Of a DNA stretch of 64,000 nucleotides, positions 1-12,700 are shown piece by piece. How positions within the stretch are numbered: position 1 is the stretch's first letter; every line of letters begins with the position of its first letter. The DNA comes from Xenosphaeropsis pyriputrescens (Eukaryota > Ascomycota > Leotiomycetes > Phacidiales > Phacidiaceae), in NCBI GenBank assembly GCA_022609375.1, contig JAGKQE010000069.1, positions 89,733 through 153,732 on the forward strand. Direction: 5' to 3'. The notes beneath the pieces are model-generated. The model saw only the letters and a program-made list of their open reading frames with translations. It had not been told where the DNA came from and did no database searches. A program made the position numbers and the translations under genes.

Positions 1-856
1 CGACAATGGCATGAAGTCTTGATATCCTCATATATAACTCTTATCCCTGGGTAAGCTGTAGTTACTCCCTGCGATAAGGCGTAAAATGTAAGCGAGTTCT
101 TATTGGGCGAAATTGGCGGCTTCGATCCGAACCCCGTCCAGATAGAACTCGGCCAGCATTACTTAGGACTGACATTTGCTTTTCTTGTTCTATGTATGTA
201 TCTATGATAAAATGCCTGTTTATTGTATCTTAGGTATGCCTGACATAAATCTCGCTCCCGTTCCCATGCTGGACTGCGGCACGTTCCTACGGCCCTGGCT
301 GCGCGCCCTCCTTAGCTTCAGTTCATACAGAAGTGCTGCTGGTCGTATATAGTTATCGGTGCATGCGCAACGCCTTCATCTGATCCTTCACCACTTTGGC
401 TGACTGCATGCATACTCTTCACGGATCTTTGAAAGTCGGCCTGTAAGAACGGCCGTCAGCACAGCACAGCACAGCACAGCACAGCACAGCACAGCACAGC
501 ACAGGATGGCTTGGCAAGCAACACATCAAGGTTGCAGAGAAAGCTCGATGCGACGTTGGGGGTGAAATCCTTGTTGTGTTGTTGTACACAGACTCTGCAG
601 ATATCTCCAAGCGTGCGGTAGAAGGATGGTGCAGTGTTGGTTGAGACCTCCAAAGCTCAAACTCGACCTATGACTGTGAGAAGTGAACGATGTACTTATC
701 AGTTGGCCTTATAAAGCCTTCAGTAAGGTATGATCTCAGCAGGTTCTATCATCAGGGTTTTGCAAAAAGTTGTGTCTTGAAGCTACTCCAGCTAAGAAAA
801 AGCATCCAATTTTATTTGATTTTATATATGTTTAATTTTCTTTCCATTTATTCATC
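1..856. other. Intergenic left edge, no gene seen
   Basis: No convincing coding sequence is visible on either strand. Open frames here are short and low in complexity, and two minus-strand ones merely translate the CAGCA repeat at 456-505. The last 100 bases are T-rich and probably hold the core promoter and leader of the glycosyltransferase gene that starts at 857. Confidence 0.6.
456..505. repeat. (CAGCA)n microsatellite
   Basis: About ten perfect tandem copies of the 5-bp unit CAGCA run through this stretch. It creates artificial open frames rich in Ala, Val, Leu and Cys on the minus strand. No transcript role is apparent. Confidence 0.95.
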
Positions 857-2041
857 ATGGGCTCTAAAATTCCACATTCCGATTCTCGCACCGATGCGGA
901 AATCCTCACCTCTCTCAAGGAATACAAACCCCCCACGTCCTCAGAGCGCAACATCTGGGCCTTCTGGGACACAGGGCTCGAAAACAGCCCGCCGTGGAAC
1001 CAGCGCAACGTCGTCAGCTGGATCCGACGCCTGGGACCATTGTGGACAGTGCGAGTGCTGGACATGGTCGAAGGTTCGGCGGTTCACTACACGAAATACA
1101 TTGGCACGGAATGGTTCCCAGAAGCAATGAACGAGCAACGCATGGTCGGGCCACACTTAGGCCAGCAGCGAAGCGATCTGATCAGACTGCCTCTGCTGCA
1201 TTTATACGGTGGCGTCTGGCTGGACGTAGGATTCGTGCTGCTCCGAGACCTGGACGAGCTCTGTTGGAGGGAGCTCGCGGATCCAGCGACGCTGTACGAG
1301 CTAGCCGGCTTCTCTATCACATTCTCGGCGGACATCGCTATAATGTTCAATGGATTTGTTGCAGCGCGGAAGGGGAGCATGTGTGTGCTGTACTGGCATG
1401 AGACATTCAAGAAGATTTGGGAGGGGCAGAGCACAACGGCGGGAATGAATCAGCATCTTCTCATGCGTCATCTGCCGAAGTATGAGCCGCCTACTCTCAG
1501 GGGGAAACAACCGCCGTTCCGATATGCCCAGTTTGTGGACTACATCGCGCAGACGTTCTGCCTGGAGCGGTTGAGACATGTTATTGATCCGAGTGTGAGC
1601 TGGGATGGACCCAAGTTCTTTACGGAGAAGGTGTTACTGTTCGATTGCGTCAAGGAATGTTATTGGGCGCAACGCATCACCAACTGGGATGGAAGAAAAC
1701 AGTTCGAGCTACTGGCTTCTGCAAAGGAAGATGTTGAGCATGATGCGAAGTGGCATGAAGCTGAAGACTTTGTGGAGGCCATTCTGAAGACTAGTTCTAC
1801 GATGAAAGTCAGTCATGGCTTGCCCACACCTGGAAGGGAGTACTTGAGTGAGATTTGGGATAAAAAGGAAAACTGGGATATGGATAATGTGAAGGGTAGT
1901 TGGGGCGAGTATCTAAGATGGGCTAGTATACATCATCAACAGGATAGTCCACTGACTAGGGTTACTCTCCCATGTTACAAGCCAGCAGTGCTTACTGGAG
2001 GCATCTTAGAGGTTACTGGGACCCCAAGAGCTGAGGAATGA
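857..2041 (+). CDS. Capsular-polysaccharide-synthesis-type glycosyltransferase (GT32-like)
   Basis: Single exon, 394 residues. The middle resembles the Caps_synth/GT32-like glycosyltransferases: residues 30-60 include NIWAFWDTG and PPWNQRNVVSW, then QRSDLIRLPLLHLYGGVWLD at about residues 104-123, which is the family's signature (substrate-facing helix, GG turn, then Asp). The usual acidic DXD appears here as LDVG, so the second Asp is replaced by Gly while a further Asp pair follows in LLRDLDEL. These enzymes transfer a sugar from a nucleotide donor in the secretory pathway or cytoplasm; the acceptor cannot be told. No signal peptide or membrane segment is obvious. The first ATG of the frame is used, about 20 bases after a T-rich leader. 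The family call is good; substrate and activity are unknown. Confidence 0.85.
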   Translation: MGSKIPHSDSRTDAEILTSLKEYKPPTSSERNIWAFWDTGLENSPPWNQRNVVSWIRRLGPLWTVRVLDMVEGSAVHYTKYIGTEWFPEAMNEQRMVGPHLGQQRSDLIRLPLLHLYGGVWLDVGFVLLRDLDELCWRELADPATLYELAGFSITFSADIAIMFNGFVAARKGSMCVLYWHETFKKIWEGQSTTAGMNQHLLMRHLPKYEPPTLRGKQPPFRYAQFVDYIAQTFCLERLRHVIDPSVSWDGPKFFTEKVLLFDCVKECYWAQRITNWDGRKQFELLASAKEDVEHDAKWHEAEDFVEAILKTSSTMKVSHGLPTPGREYLSEIWDKKENWDMDNVKGSWGEYLRWASIHHQQDSPLTRVTLPCYKPAVLTGGILEVTGTPRAEE

Positions 2042-2317
2042 GACAGTTAATGAATTATCTTTACTTTTTCGAATGCTAGACTTGTTCTTGAGATATCGAT
2101 TTTAACTTCAGTGAGCATAAATATTATCTACCTAACTTATGTCTTTTGATCTTGATAGTATTTCTACACTCTGCTGACATTATTTCATAATGAATACTCA
2201 AAACACCAAATTCTGAAAAAACGTCTGTTTAATGGAAGTCTAATTCCTTGCCTGCTTGAGCAAATATAGTCTTGGAAGAACCGAATACCATTGGTTTAGA
2301 GTCATTCGCTCAAGACC

Positions 2318-3317
2318 TTAATAGTGACCCTGTACCAACTCAACGCTCTCACTTGCTCCTGACTTTTTGTCCCTCTTATGTATTCTTGTAGCTCTGACTC
2401 CAACATTTTTGTCGACAAGGACGGGTTTCGTGATAAGCCCAACAACAACGAATATCAAAACAGTGATCAGTTCAGGCACAAGACTTAACCCAACTCTATA
2501 TCCTAATTTCCCGCTGACAGGGTTCATTTTCGCAGAAAGAGTTGTGATGTAAACAACACTATCAAGCATGCGAATGAGTGTGAAAGGAAGGGTTGCTAGA
2601 ACAGCATAATGAAGCTATGTGAATTTGTCAGTAACTGTCCACAAATAAGGAAGAGCCTATAGTTACCGCTATACTGATTTTGCGAGCTGCTGGTGTCAAA
2701 TAACGATATTGCTGACAAGATAATAGCGAGATGGCAGTCCAGGCAGATATGAGAACCCATGATGCCAACAGTATGAACATGCCAACCTCAGCGAGAACAT
2801 GATCCGAAGAGTTGCTTGGAGTTGAAGAGATTGCAGATTTGAGAGCTGAAGATCCGACACCCACAAGGGCGACTCCTGTGGCAACAAGAAGATGAGTGAT
2901 CAAGACGAGAATCTGTTCGATTTTGTGGTTTGGAAGTTCCATATAATGTCTCCTAGATAGTGTCAGCTGTGCTTGCCTTTGTTATGTGAAACTCAAATTG
3001 AAGAAGAGGAAGAAGAAGAAGAAGGTCGTCGGAAAAGGAATATCTTACGCTTCATGAAGTATTCCACTGGTTGCCAATAACAGTGGGGACAATCCGATAT
3101 TCGAGATCAATGCAGCAGTTGACATTTCGTTCACATCGCCCGATTTATGAGCAGAGAGCTGCATTGCACTCCCCACGATTCGCAGAGTGCAAAAGGCAAA
3201 GAGATAAAACCATCCGACAAGACCATGTTTACCGTGTCTGACTGCAATGTAGACAACTGGCAAAGAGAGCGTGATATAGATTGCCAGGTAGGCCGTTGGA
3301 AAGGCGTTGGAGCTCAT
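2318..3317 (-). CDS. Seven-helix integral membrane protein (DUF7702-type)
   Basis: Three exons, 3317-3049, 2952-2667 and 2614-2318, give 283 residues. Both introns (96 and 52 bp) have GT-AG ends, and the frame is kept through RHYMELPNHK and LHYAVLATLPF. Seven hydrophobic segments can be counted: LAIYITLSLPVVYIAV, LVGWFYLFAFCTLRIVG, AALISNIGLSPLLLA, QILVLITHLLVATGVAL, GMFILLASWVLISAW, ALHYAVLATLPFTLI and LVPELITVLIFVVVGL. The pattern HG-x-GW-(F/I)-YL followed by an Arg in helix 2 is typical of a large fungal family of unknown function that I recall as DUF7702. The C-terminus is a short charged cytosolic tail. No transport or receptor role is established. The start at 3317 places helix 1 right after a ten-residue head. 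Confidence 0.85.
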
Positions 3318-4816
3318 TTCTCGTATGCAGGCGGTGCACTTGATGTGCTTCGACGACGATAAGTGTTCTGCTGAGTATATGGCTGGGAAAGACCAGATAC
3401 GCGCTTCTCTCGGCGAGCTTTGACGTTTGCAAAGCAGCAGAGGGTAAGGGAAGAGATTATAAGGAACAAGACTCGCATTTTAATGTGGGATGATTCAGAG
3501 AGAGGCTATTCGCAACAGCATTGATGGTACACGGGAGTATTGGAAGGACAGAACAAAGTGAGGGTAGAGAGGAGAGGTAAAGGGGAGAGGGAATGGGGAA
3601 TGGGGAGAGGGGAGAGGAAAGAGGAGGAGAAGATACGTGAGGGTTGTGAATTCGAGGCACCGATTACATGCACGAAGCTCTATGGTGTTTCGACGAACTG
3701 GACGAACAAGTCCTCTGACCGGCTAAACCCAATTAAGGATATTCACAACCAACTCAAGCAAGGCGCCAACTTGTGAGATCAACACAAGCATTTGGAGAGA
3801 AGAGACAAGGGAAGGGGCTTTTTTGACCGGCTTGAGTGAGTATATTGACGCTCATAGGATATCATATCGTTCAAAGCTGTATAACATGTTGGATTTACGT
3901 TCTATGATTCTAGTTAATTTTCACCAACATTATCATCCGAAAGATACATCCACCAATCCAGTCGACTCTTTGGTAAGATGCAGTTTGTATGTAGAGGCCA
4001 GCTTCGGCTGTCTGCACCGCCATACCAAGTGAAATTGGACTGACTGGAGTGACTAGGTACCTACTGCTATGTTGTTAATTTAAGGCTGCCACCAATGTAG
4101 TGGCATTTAATGATCCTCGGAAGATACTTTTGTAGCCTAGCGTGGCGGTTATATCTGCCTAGATGACCACTTTCCACCCTGATCCCTGTGTAAACGATAG
4201 CGAGCGAGCATTGGCTTGTACAGAAGAGGTTAGATAGTCGTTGACTGCTGGACATTGGACATTGGTTGTTGGCCGATGATACTGTTCCAATACACAATCA
4301 ATTGCAGTGACTGCGTGTTCATGGTATACAAGTAGTATAGTACAGTATGTAACTATCTACACCCCTCGGTTCCCCACTTACACTCCTCTACACACACTCA
4401 GTCAGACTCGCTCTCCCAGAGAGGCGCTCCAGAAATCGAGACACTCATGCTCTACACACCCTTTTGTATATACAATGGCCCCGAAGAGACTTAGTCATCA
4501 TTTCTCCGTATAACACACTCTTCCATCACATCACTGTGTCCTCGCTTTCGTTCCTCATTCCTCACTCCGCACTCCGCACTCCACAATCCGCGTTCTTCCA
4601 GTCTTCCAGTCTTACTTTCTTCGCTCTCACTCCTGACATCTCGATCATCGTGTCTCCATTCCCTCACTCACTTCTCGTCTAATCCCAAGATCGTTCTCAT
4701 ATGTTACAGCAAAGCGTAGTCTCTTGCTCACTTCACTACCTATAATCTATGCTCTATACACATGCTGTCTTACCTAGGACGCTGAGCCCCAATCACCTTG
4801 TCTCTTAGTCCCAGCC
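3318..4816. other. Intergenic, divergent promoters
   Basis: About 1.5 kb separates the start codons of the membrane protein (minus) and the Zn2Cys6 regulator (plus). A purine-rich strand (GGAGAGG-type) occupies 3540-3635. A pyrimidine-rich stretch at 4500-4680, on the regulator's coding strand, is typical of fungal leaders. I see no gene. Confidence 0.5.
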
Positions 4817-6211
4817 ATGCAAAATGGTTCATCGCAGCCGCGGCCCAAGGTTCCACGTCTCTATCACAGGAAGTCTAAAACCGGCTGTCAGCGATGCAGA
4901 GCCCATCGAGTGAAAGTGAGTGTGCTTTGATGCCCAGTAACATGTCAATCATGTGACCCAAGAAGCATCCCAGTATTCCTCTCCACTTCAACTCACTTCT
5001 TCTGTGCGTGAGTCCGTGCTTCAGGAACTGATGAAATCGTGCAGTGTGACGAGGTACGACCGGTCTGCAAAAAGTGCAACATACATAATTTAGCCTGCGT
5101 TTACGACGCACCCGCAGAAGCAATTCCAACAGCTCAAGCCCCCCCTACAAGAAAAGGTCCACTCCTACAAGACTATGAGCCCAGCATACCATTGCAATAT
5201 GCCATCTTTGACGACCACGCTGGAATGGAAGTCAACGTACCCCTCAGTACAGACACTGGCATTGACTTTGAAATCCCCGAAGATAAATGCAGGCGTATGC
5301 TTGAGCTTCGACTTCTCAAGAACTATATCACAAGCACAAGTCAATCCTTCCCCGCCTGCCACAATGCCGTTGTTCGACACACTTGGGCCGTCGTCGTTCC
5401 AGAGCTAGCTCTAAAACACGATAACCTCTTGAATGAAATCTTCTCAATATCTGCCTTACAACTGCTGAAAAGTCACCCAAATGACCCACAACTTCTGCAA
5501 GCCCGGCAAGACTACCATTACCTTGCCCTACGGGAACACCGAAAAGGGGTCGCCTCCTTGAACGCCAGCACCGTCGACGCAGTATGCTTCACCTCTGTCT
5601 TAATCCTAGTAGATGCCTTCGCGATGCTCCAGGAGCGGAAGCTGCAGCCATGGACCCCACCAATGGACTGGATCCAGATGGCACGCGGTGCGGGCTCAGT
5701 ATTCTACACGGCATGGCAAATCATGGAGTCGACTGAGACGGCCGAGATAATGGCCATCATTAACGCACAGCCTGTCATGAACGACCCGCAAACTATCTTC
5801 TCACCCTCGAACCGCGAGAACCTTCTTGGCCTGCTGCGTCGTGATCTGCCGGGGGCCGATGAGCTGTGGGACAAAGAAACGTGCAATGCGTACGAGATGA
5901 CACTGTCGTATATCGGTAGTATCCAGAGAGCCATCGTCGACGAGGAGCATATCTTCGCCATCTGCCGGCGTATGGGCGCTTTCGCGCTATTGGTGCCCAA
6001 GCGGTTCTTCGAGTTCGTGGCGGAGGGTAGGCCGAGGGCTTTGGTGGTGCTGAGTTGTTACTTTGCGTGTGCGGGCGGCATGGAGGGGATTTGGTGGACG
6101 GAGGGGATAATGAAGAGGGAGATTCAGGGGATCTGGAATGTCCTGTCTTGCGAATGGAGGGAATTGATGACTTGGCCTATGGAAAGAGCGGACCTGTTAC
6201 ACTTGATCTAG
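4817..6211 (+). CDS. Zn2Cys6 fungal transcription factor
   Basis: Exons 4817-4915 and 5045-6211 give 421 residues. The 129-bp intron interrupts the zinc cluster just before the third Cys. Spliced, the motif is C24-x2-C27-x6-C34-x6-C41-x2-C44-x6-C51, the six-Cys binuclear zinc cluster that binds CGG half-sites. The flanking HRKSKTGCQRCRAHRVK is the usual DNA-contact context. The rest (residues 100-421) is helical and resembles the Fungal_trans_2/UPC2-like group in length and style, including RLLKNYITSTSQSF and NEIFSISALQLL. It should be a nuclear activator or repressor; targets are unknown. The nearest neighbours are a membrane protein and a GH5 hydrolase, which it might regulate, but nothing in the sequence shows this. 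Without the intron the zinc cluster is broken, which strongly supports the splice. Confidence 0.9.
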
Positions 6212-7028
6212 GGCTCTTTTGTGGGATTGTGCAAGTCATGATTGTCGTACCTACTCTTACTCAAGATTGTAATATGGGATTCATGGTCCATAGGACGGAA
6301 TGTGTGTTTCATTAGAATTCGGTTGGTTGATTCATTACATAAGGATGGCCTCTGTGTATGTACACACGAGTACTCGAATACCTGATATTTTTTATAAAAT
6401 ATATAGAGCTTCTAGCACCTATATGAATTATATAGTAGCCAAGTACATATTATGAAGCCGAATAGTACTATTGTACTTTTCTTGCTTATAGCAATTATCT
6501 AGATGGGTACAGAACCTAAAGTTATTAAATCTTGATGTTATTAATAAATTTGCAACTTGGCAAGAATTCCTAATTTTGAGTTGTTGAAATCCCCCTATAT
6601 AGCCCGTTTTAGGAAAGAGGTAAATGTCTTAGAACTTGAGGAATTTAGATGGGCAGATGCAGATTCTCCTCGGACGAGGCAGATGTGGAATGAATATAAG
6701 AGCTACGACTTTCCAATCTCTTCTGGAGAGATCCAGCTGACGGGACAGGTGCACAAGCTGAAGCTATACGTCAGAATCACAACGAATGGTGTTTGTAATC
6801 AATAGCAATGTGATCCTTCCTCGATAAGTGGGTAGTTCGTGGAGCAAAACGTGTGAGTCGCTTCCTGGGGATATAGGGAAAAGGTAATCTCAATATTACA
6901 TCACTTCTTCCAGTCGGAGAATAATAGTGCACGAAAGACTCAAAGCAGTAGGGTAATGAGGAGGAGAGAAGATAGGGAGAGCACCAATTGTTATTCATCA
7001 AACCCCAGCTCAACAAACACATTATCGT
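6212..7028. other. AT-rich gap with a protein-like relic
   Basis: The stretch 6370-6560 is AT-rich with many TATA and ATAT steps and few CpG. At 6557-6805 (+) a short open frame without an ATG reads like real protein (for example ELLKSPYIARFRKEVN, then EEFRWADADSPRTRQMWNEY). It has no convincing start, splice partner or continuation. It may be the remnant of a gene eroded by mutation; I do not recognise the family. Confidence 0.4.
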
Positions 7029-8601
7029 TCAGCCATATGTCTTCGTGCCTGTGACCATCGGTATGATAACTGAGTCTATATCCGCAGAGTCTCTCCAACC
7101 CTGCCAAGTGTGGTTCAATAAACCTGAGAGACACGAAATTTCAACGTTAGCGTTCAAGGGACCAAACAAAGGAGGTAAACAACCAATTCTTTATCGATTT
7201 ATGCAACCGAGTGAAGGGGGATTTGAGGAGAGGTAAAGTCGAAAATAACGTACCCCAAGTATCATCAGCATCTAGAACGCCCTCTCTAATATAATAGCTT
7301 CCCGCCAGCACCCATGCCATCCAACCGGCCTTATTATCCGTCAGAAAGCTCCGTAAACAAGTCTGGTAAACGCTTTCATAAGTCGTCGAGTCTTGAGCGT
7401 GTCCCCATTCTGTCATGACGACCGGCATCACATTTATGACTGTGCTATTTGTCGTATCCAAAGCATTATAACCGGCCTCATAGAGACTGGCCTCGAGGTC
7501 TTCACAGCTCGTGGTATCGGTAGCATAGTTATGGAGTTCGAGGACAAGTTTATCCTCATAGCCTGCAAAGTCCTCTTTCTGGAACGTCGTCTCGGATGGT
7601 GTGAGCGGTGCAGCAATGGTGATTGGAGAGAGGTCGGTGTCGAAACCCAGTCCGGACAAAAAGATTAGAACAGAGGGATTGGCGGTGTTTATAACTTTGG
7701 TGGCCGGCACAATGTTGCTGTACCAATCGGCCCAGGTGTAATTTGCCTCAACAGCAGATGCGCTCCCGGGATCTCGGAGCTCATTGCGGAGGGACATGGA
7801 CACAAGACTTGGCCAGTTCAACCCCTAGGTATGCTTGTTAGTCTGAAAAGCGATATGAACGCGGAAAAGCGGTAGAGTGATGGCTATACCCGTGTTGCCA
7901 TATATTGCAATCCTCGCCGCCAATTGGAAATATTGAAGTATGTGTCTCCAAACCAAGAGTTTCCATCTCCCTCACTACAGCACCATTCAGCGAGTGACAC
8001 GTGATTATCGAGGTGAACGTAGATCTCCTGCTCGGCACATTCTGCAGCCACAGCATCGAACACCTAGGTAAATCATGTTTATCAGTCAAATGCGCGAGGA
8101 AGATTTTCTGACTCGCATTCTTGTTCTTGCCTAGGGCTCAATTTTCAAACTCACCTCCATCCTTGTAGTATTAGCAGTAAACGTAGGATTATTTGCAACA
8201 ACTTCGTTGAACACAAGTGTTCCATTGTCCGATCCAAGTGCTTTTTGGAAAGATGTCAAGATTGAAACATCTTCTTCACCTCCAGCATAGTAGTCGTCGA
8301 TCATCTCAATGGCGTAGGTGAGTCGAATGACGTTCATACCCAGGCTCTTGATTTCACTAACGATGTTGGCAATGGAGTTATATTGGAGACCCTCGGGGAG
8401 CATGGTATCCGCAGCACCAGGCCAATTCACACCCGCGTATGTTATATTATTGCCGGCGCTGTCTAGGATCCATCTTCCTGAGGTGGTCAAAGGAGCATTA
8501 GGCCATGATGAACGTCGTAGTGCATCCAATGGCGAGGTAACCACGAGGTTTGGGAGAAGTAAAAGAGAATAGGATGGTAGGATGTATTTCCTGATATGCA
8601 T
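7029..8601 (-). CDS. Secreted glycoside hydrolase family 5 enzyme
   Basis: Four exons, 8601-8155, 8063-7890, 7824-7254 and 7123-7029, give 428 residues. The N-terminus has a signal peptide (LPSYSLLLLPNLVVTSPLDA), so the enzyme is exported. GH5 hallmarks are in order: YAGVNWPGA near residue 55, MNVIRLTY, the exon-2 segment EIYVHLDNHVS, the acid/base Glu in SLRNELRDP (about E222) and the nucleophile Glu in VVMTEWG (about E346). The last junction restores DDTWG-LLNHTWQGW, the conserved end of this fungal subgroup; without it the protein would run into intron sequence. GH5 enzymes cut beta-1,4- or beta-1,6/1,3-glucans or mannans with retention; the exact substrate cannot be read here. Two introns end in CCTAG just before the exon. 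Confidence 0.9.
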
Positions 8602-9781
8602 ATTTAAAACGATGAAGTATGAAAACGTTTTACCAAAGGCAATGGAGATATTCTATTCATTGCACATACGCCATAGTAGCAGACAGGCCTGTACTTATAT
8701 TCATGAACGAGAGAGAAAGCACCGATGAGGTAGAAAGAGATGGGTACTTCCCTATAGCTATTACAGCAAATCAGAACATAGTGGGATCCCCACTTCATAG
8801 ATGCATGGTTGATGACTCTTTTCAAGAAGCTCCTTTCAGAAGTTCAGTGATATGCAATACGAGCGAGCTTTCCATGTGGATATCTCCATATTTTATTTAC
8901 AAGACCACAAGGCCATTCGTCATAAACAAACGTCTGATTGGAGCGCATCGGTATCTATCTCGCTAATCAGCATAAACCAGGTGATCGGACCTGCATACCT
9001 CGGCCAGTGTCTCCTTCGTCCTTTGTTGTGGGTTACATTTCCCCGCAACGGCTATTCTCTGAAGAACTGGGGCCTTTGGCAGTTGGCTGAGCGGCTATGC
9101 ACGAGTGTCTCAGTACAACACTGTATCACGTGTGTATGTTATTTCTCTGCTACAAGGGCGAGGACTCGAAGTTTCATTTGCAACGAGCGACTCACAATGT
9201 CGACGAAAAGGCAAACTGGTGAAGGTTAAAGAGTATGTGGTTGGGCTGAATATCATTGAAATCAGAAGACTCGAGTGTCCAAAAAAGAAGAAAAGAGAAA
9301 GCCTTTTAGCCTTTGCCTTTGCATAATAAATGAGCTTCTGAACCTCCCAAATAATAACATGGCATACTCGCTCTCATCTCTCCTCCCGGGATCATACCAC
9401 AATGAGGGACTCAACGTTCGTTTCACTGACTTTCGTGCGTGTATTCTTCACATAGACATCAAAATATAATCTCAAACAGGGTAGAAACTCAAGTACTTGA
9501 TCATAACAATATTGATTCATACATCATCATACTTCATAACATCATAACCCAATTACCCATCCATCCACAAGCCATAACCAGTAACCAGACTGCCAAGCTC
9601 CTCGCTGCTAATTCAAACCATCTAAACAAGACAAGATACCTAGGCAGGCTCGCGCCATTTCTTTGATCCCCAATGCATGCAAACCAAACCCATATCCACA
9701 ATCCAAACCATTATACCCCACCCCTCACCCCATAATACATCAAGGATCCAATCCATATGGAAGAAAGAAAGGCCTCCATGC
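8602..9781. other. Intergenic, no gene seen
   Basis: This is the upstream region of the GH5 gene and the 3' flank of the large methyltransferase gene. Several open frames of 60-125 codons exist, but none has coding character, splice structure or recognisable motifs. A CACGTG-type E-box lies in TATCACGTGT near 9127. Confidence 0.5.
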
Positions 9782-12700
9782 CTACACACTAACCCCTCTC
9801 CCTCTGACCGGCTTTCGTGCATACGCAACAAGCAACTTAAAACCCGTTCCCCACTCCTCACACTCCTTCAACACACCACGCTCGCCCCAGACTCCTCTTC
9901 CCTCATAAACCCTAGTCCACCACCACCTACCGACCTTCCCAACCATCCTCAGAATTCCTTCTTCCTTCCCTTCGCCTCGCATCAGCTCAACAAGGCTTTC
10001 CTCCTTCCCAACCAACATACTCTTCCTGCTTATATCATGCGCAACCGGAATCCCCACCACACAGCTCTTGACACCCTCAAACCTCCCTTCGCCGAGTAAT
10101 CGCATCATCGTATCGCCAGTGGGCGTAAGGTCGCGTTGCTTGGCCGCGAGATCGACTTTCAGACTTCTGACAGCGCGGCGCGTGCGTGGGCCCATGTTTA
10201 CCATGTCCAGATCGAGAATACTCATCTCTAGGTGTCCGCCTGGCTTGAGGGTGCGTTTTGCCTCGGCGACGAGCGTGCGGTATGTGGACGGAGAGGAGGA
10301 GGGCGGGAAACGTAGGATGACGGCGTCAAAGTAGGAATTTTTGAAGGGGAAGGGAGAGGTGACGGAAAGATGTTGAGTTTGGATATGGTTCGGTGGCGAG
10401 ATCGGGAGATGTGGAGAGGGAATACCAGTTGGGGCGATGGATGGAGAGAGGTTGTAAAAGGTTGCTGAAGGGTAGGTTTCGGAGGCGTAGAATGACCAGT
10501 CATCTGTAAATTCCCTAATCAATATTTCTCGTCATAATTTGAGAAGTGGATGGAGCTTACCGTTTCCAAGTCCGTCGATGACCAACACCCGGAACTCAAT
10601 GTTGGAATTCTCGGTGGGAATTGAGTCGCGGGCCGGACTGAAAAGGACGTGGCCGAATGTAAGCCATTTACTGACGGTCATACTTCCGACTCTCAAATTC
10701 ACCTGAGCCAGTGGAGATCGCTCAGAGACGCTCGATAATCTAGAACGGTTGCCAATTGAAGGGGAATTGGAGTGGTTCGACATCATAGAAGCACGTCTAC
10801 TGAGAGAATGACCCGACATGATAGAAGTGCGTCTGCTCAGAGAATGGCTATTGTTGCGGTCTCCGTATCCAGATATGAAATCGGTGAAGGAAAGAGGTGT
10901 CGTTGGTGTTGGTGCGGCATTGAGTGCATCTTTGAATCGGATGTCGAACTCTGCACTGCTGGCGTTTTGATGTACTATGTCCTCTTCCATACCGATTTTG
11001 ATCTCGCCAACCATACTCCCTTCCTCTACTTTAATTTGCCCATAGTTTTCGTAACGGAAAGGTTGTCCCTCGGAAGAAGTCGCCGAAGGCAACTCAAATT
11101 GAGTTTCACCTTCCTCAAGTAAATCGTCATATTCATCCCAAACTTCATCCTCCATTAACTCCTGACTCTTCCTTGGTATAATCGCAGTAGTCCCCTCATA
11201 GCTCCTGCCGTTAGAGCTCGTACTTGTAGTCACCTGAGATCCTGGCAATGACATTCTCAAGAATTCTTGCTGTGATTGATGTGATGACTGCGAAGATTTC
11301 CTCTGATGACTGAGGTCGCCAGAAGAAGATTCTCCGAGACTGGCGGGTATCTCAAGGCCATCTTCACCAACGAATATAGGTTCGACAAAGGACTTGGAGT
11401 CAGCTGGGACTTCTGGAATAGTGCTGTGGAAGCTCCGTCTGGCAAACGACGGTGAGAACGATTTTGAGTTTCGTTTTGGGCGAGAGACAACCGGAGGTAT
11501 TCTGCCGACTTGAGCAAGTCTGCTTGGTCGAGAAGTGGTTGGAAGGTTTGGTAGTTGGTTCGGTGAATCCTGGGGGATAGTTGGCGGCGTGACTGGTGCA
11601 GCAGCCTCCACGGGCACTGACACCGGAGTAGTTGGTTCGGTACTCGGCTGAGTGACTGGCTCGATGAATGGCTCCGTGACGAGTTCTTCTCTGGGAGTGT
11701 TCGCCAATTCCGATTCTCTAATCTCTCTCATTACTTCGTCAATTCCAAGCTCCTTTTCCATATCTGCCTGTTCGGTAAAATCCAGCATAGCATAATGCGC
11801 TACAGTCCTCTCTTCTCTGCTACCACCAACACCAGTCTCGCCTGTCTTTTTGCCAGCACCTTGTGTCCGCATAAAGAAATTCCATTTTCTTGGATTCTTT
11901 ACCCGCTCTGGCTTCTTTTCTGCGCTTCGGTCTTTACGAGCTTTGAATTTTGCTATCTCATCAGCTAGAGTTGCTTCATCCGACTTCAGACCTGATTTCG
12001 CGTCAGCCTTGCTGGATTTCACACTAGGATCGTTTGAAGTGATTGCAGGCGAGGGGCCGCTAGTAGATGTGATGATTGGCTGTGGTCCGTTAGATTCCTG
12101 AGAAGACGTCTTCAGTTTTGTCAATGACCTTCTTGCGGCAATAGAATCTCTAAGCTCCGGTAGTCGGTAGTCCAATCTCGAGAGCCTCTTGACCTTCACA
12201 GGCGGGGCAGCAGATTCCTCAACCGGCTTGCTTTGCTTTTGAACAGGCACAGAAGGCGATGTTGTTGTCCGTGCCTCACCTTTGCTCGAAGCTAATGAAA
12301 CTTCACTAGGGCTCATAACAACCGATGGTCCAGGAGTGTTTTCCCGACTAATCTCAGATCCAGAAATTTGGTTTTCAGTAAGACCTCCACCGCCTGTAAT
12401 GACGACAGGACTCATTCTTGAAGACAAGAAAGAATCCATTGAGGTTTTTGAAGAATTTACCGGCGATGTGACGATGTTACTCAAACGGCGAGCATAGGTA
12501 AGTGGGACCGCGCCCACGGTATCACTCCGATTGTGAAGAGCATATTTTCCATATCCCTCATGGCCCGTTCCAGCAGCTGGTCCTTTCCTCAGAACTTTCT
12601 TCCCGTTATCCTCTGACTTCGTGCGTTTTCCGAAGAGGCCAAATCTGGACTTCAATGGTTTAGTGGTTGGGCTTGGACTGCGTATCGAATCACGTCGAGT

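Noticed and set aside
9677..10099. 140-codon plus frame
   Set aside because: Shadow of the methyltransferase exon on the other strand and its Pro/His-rich flank.
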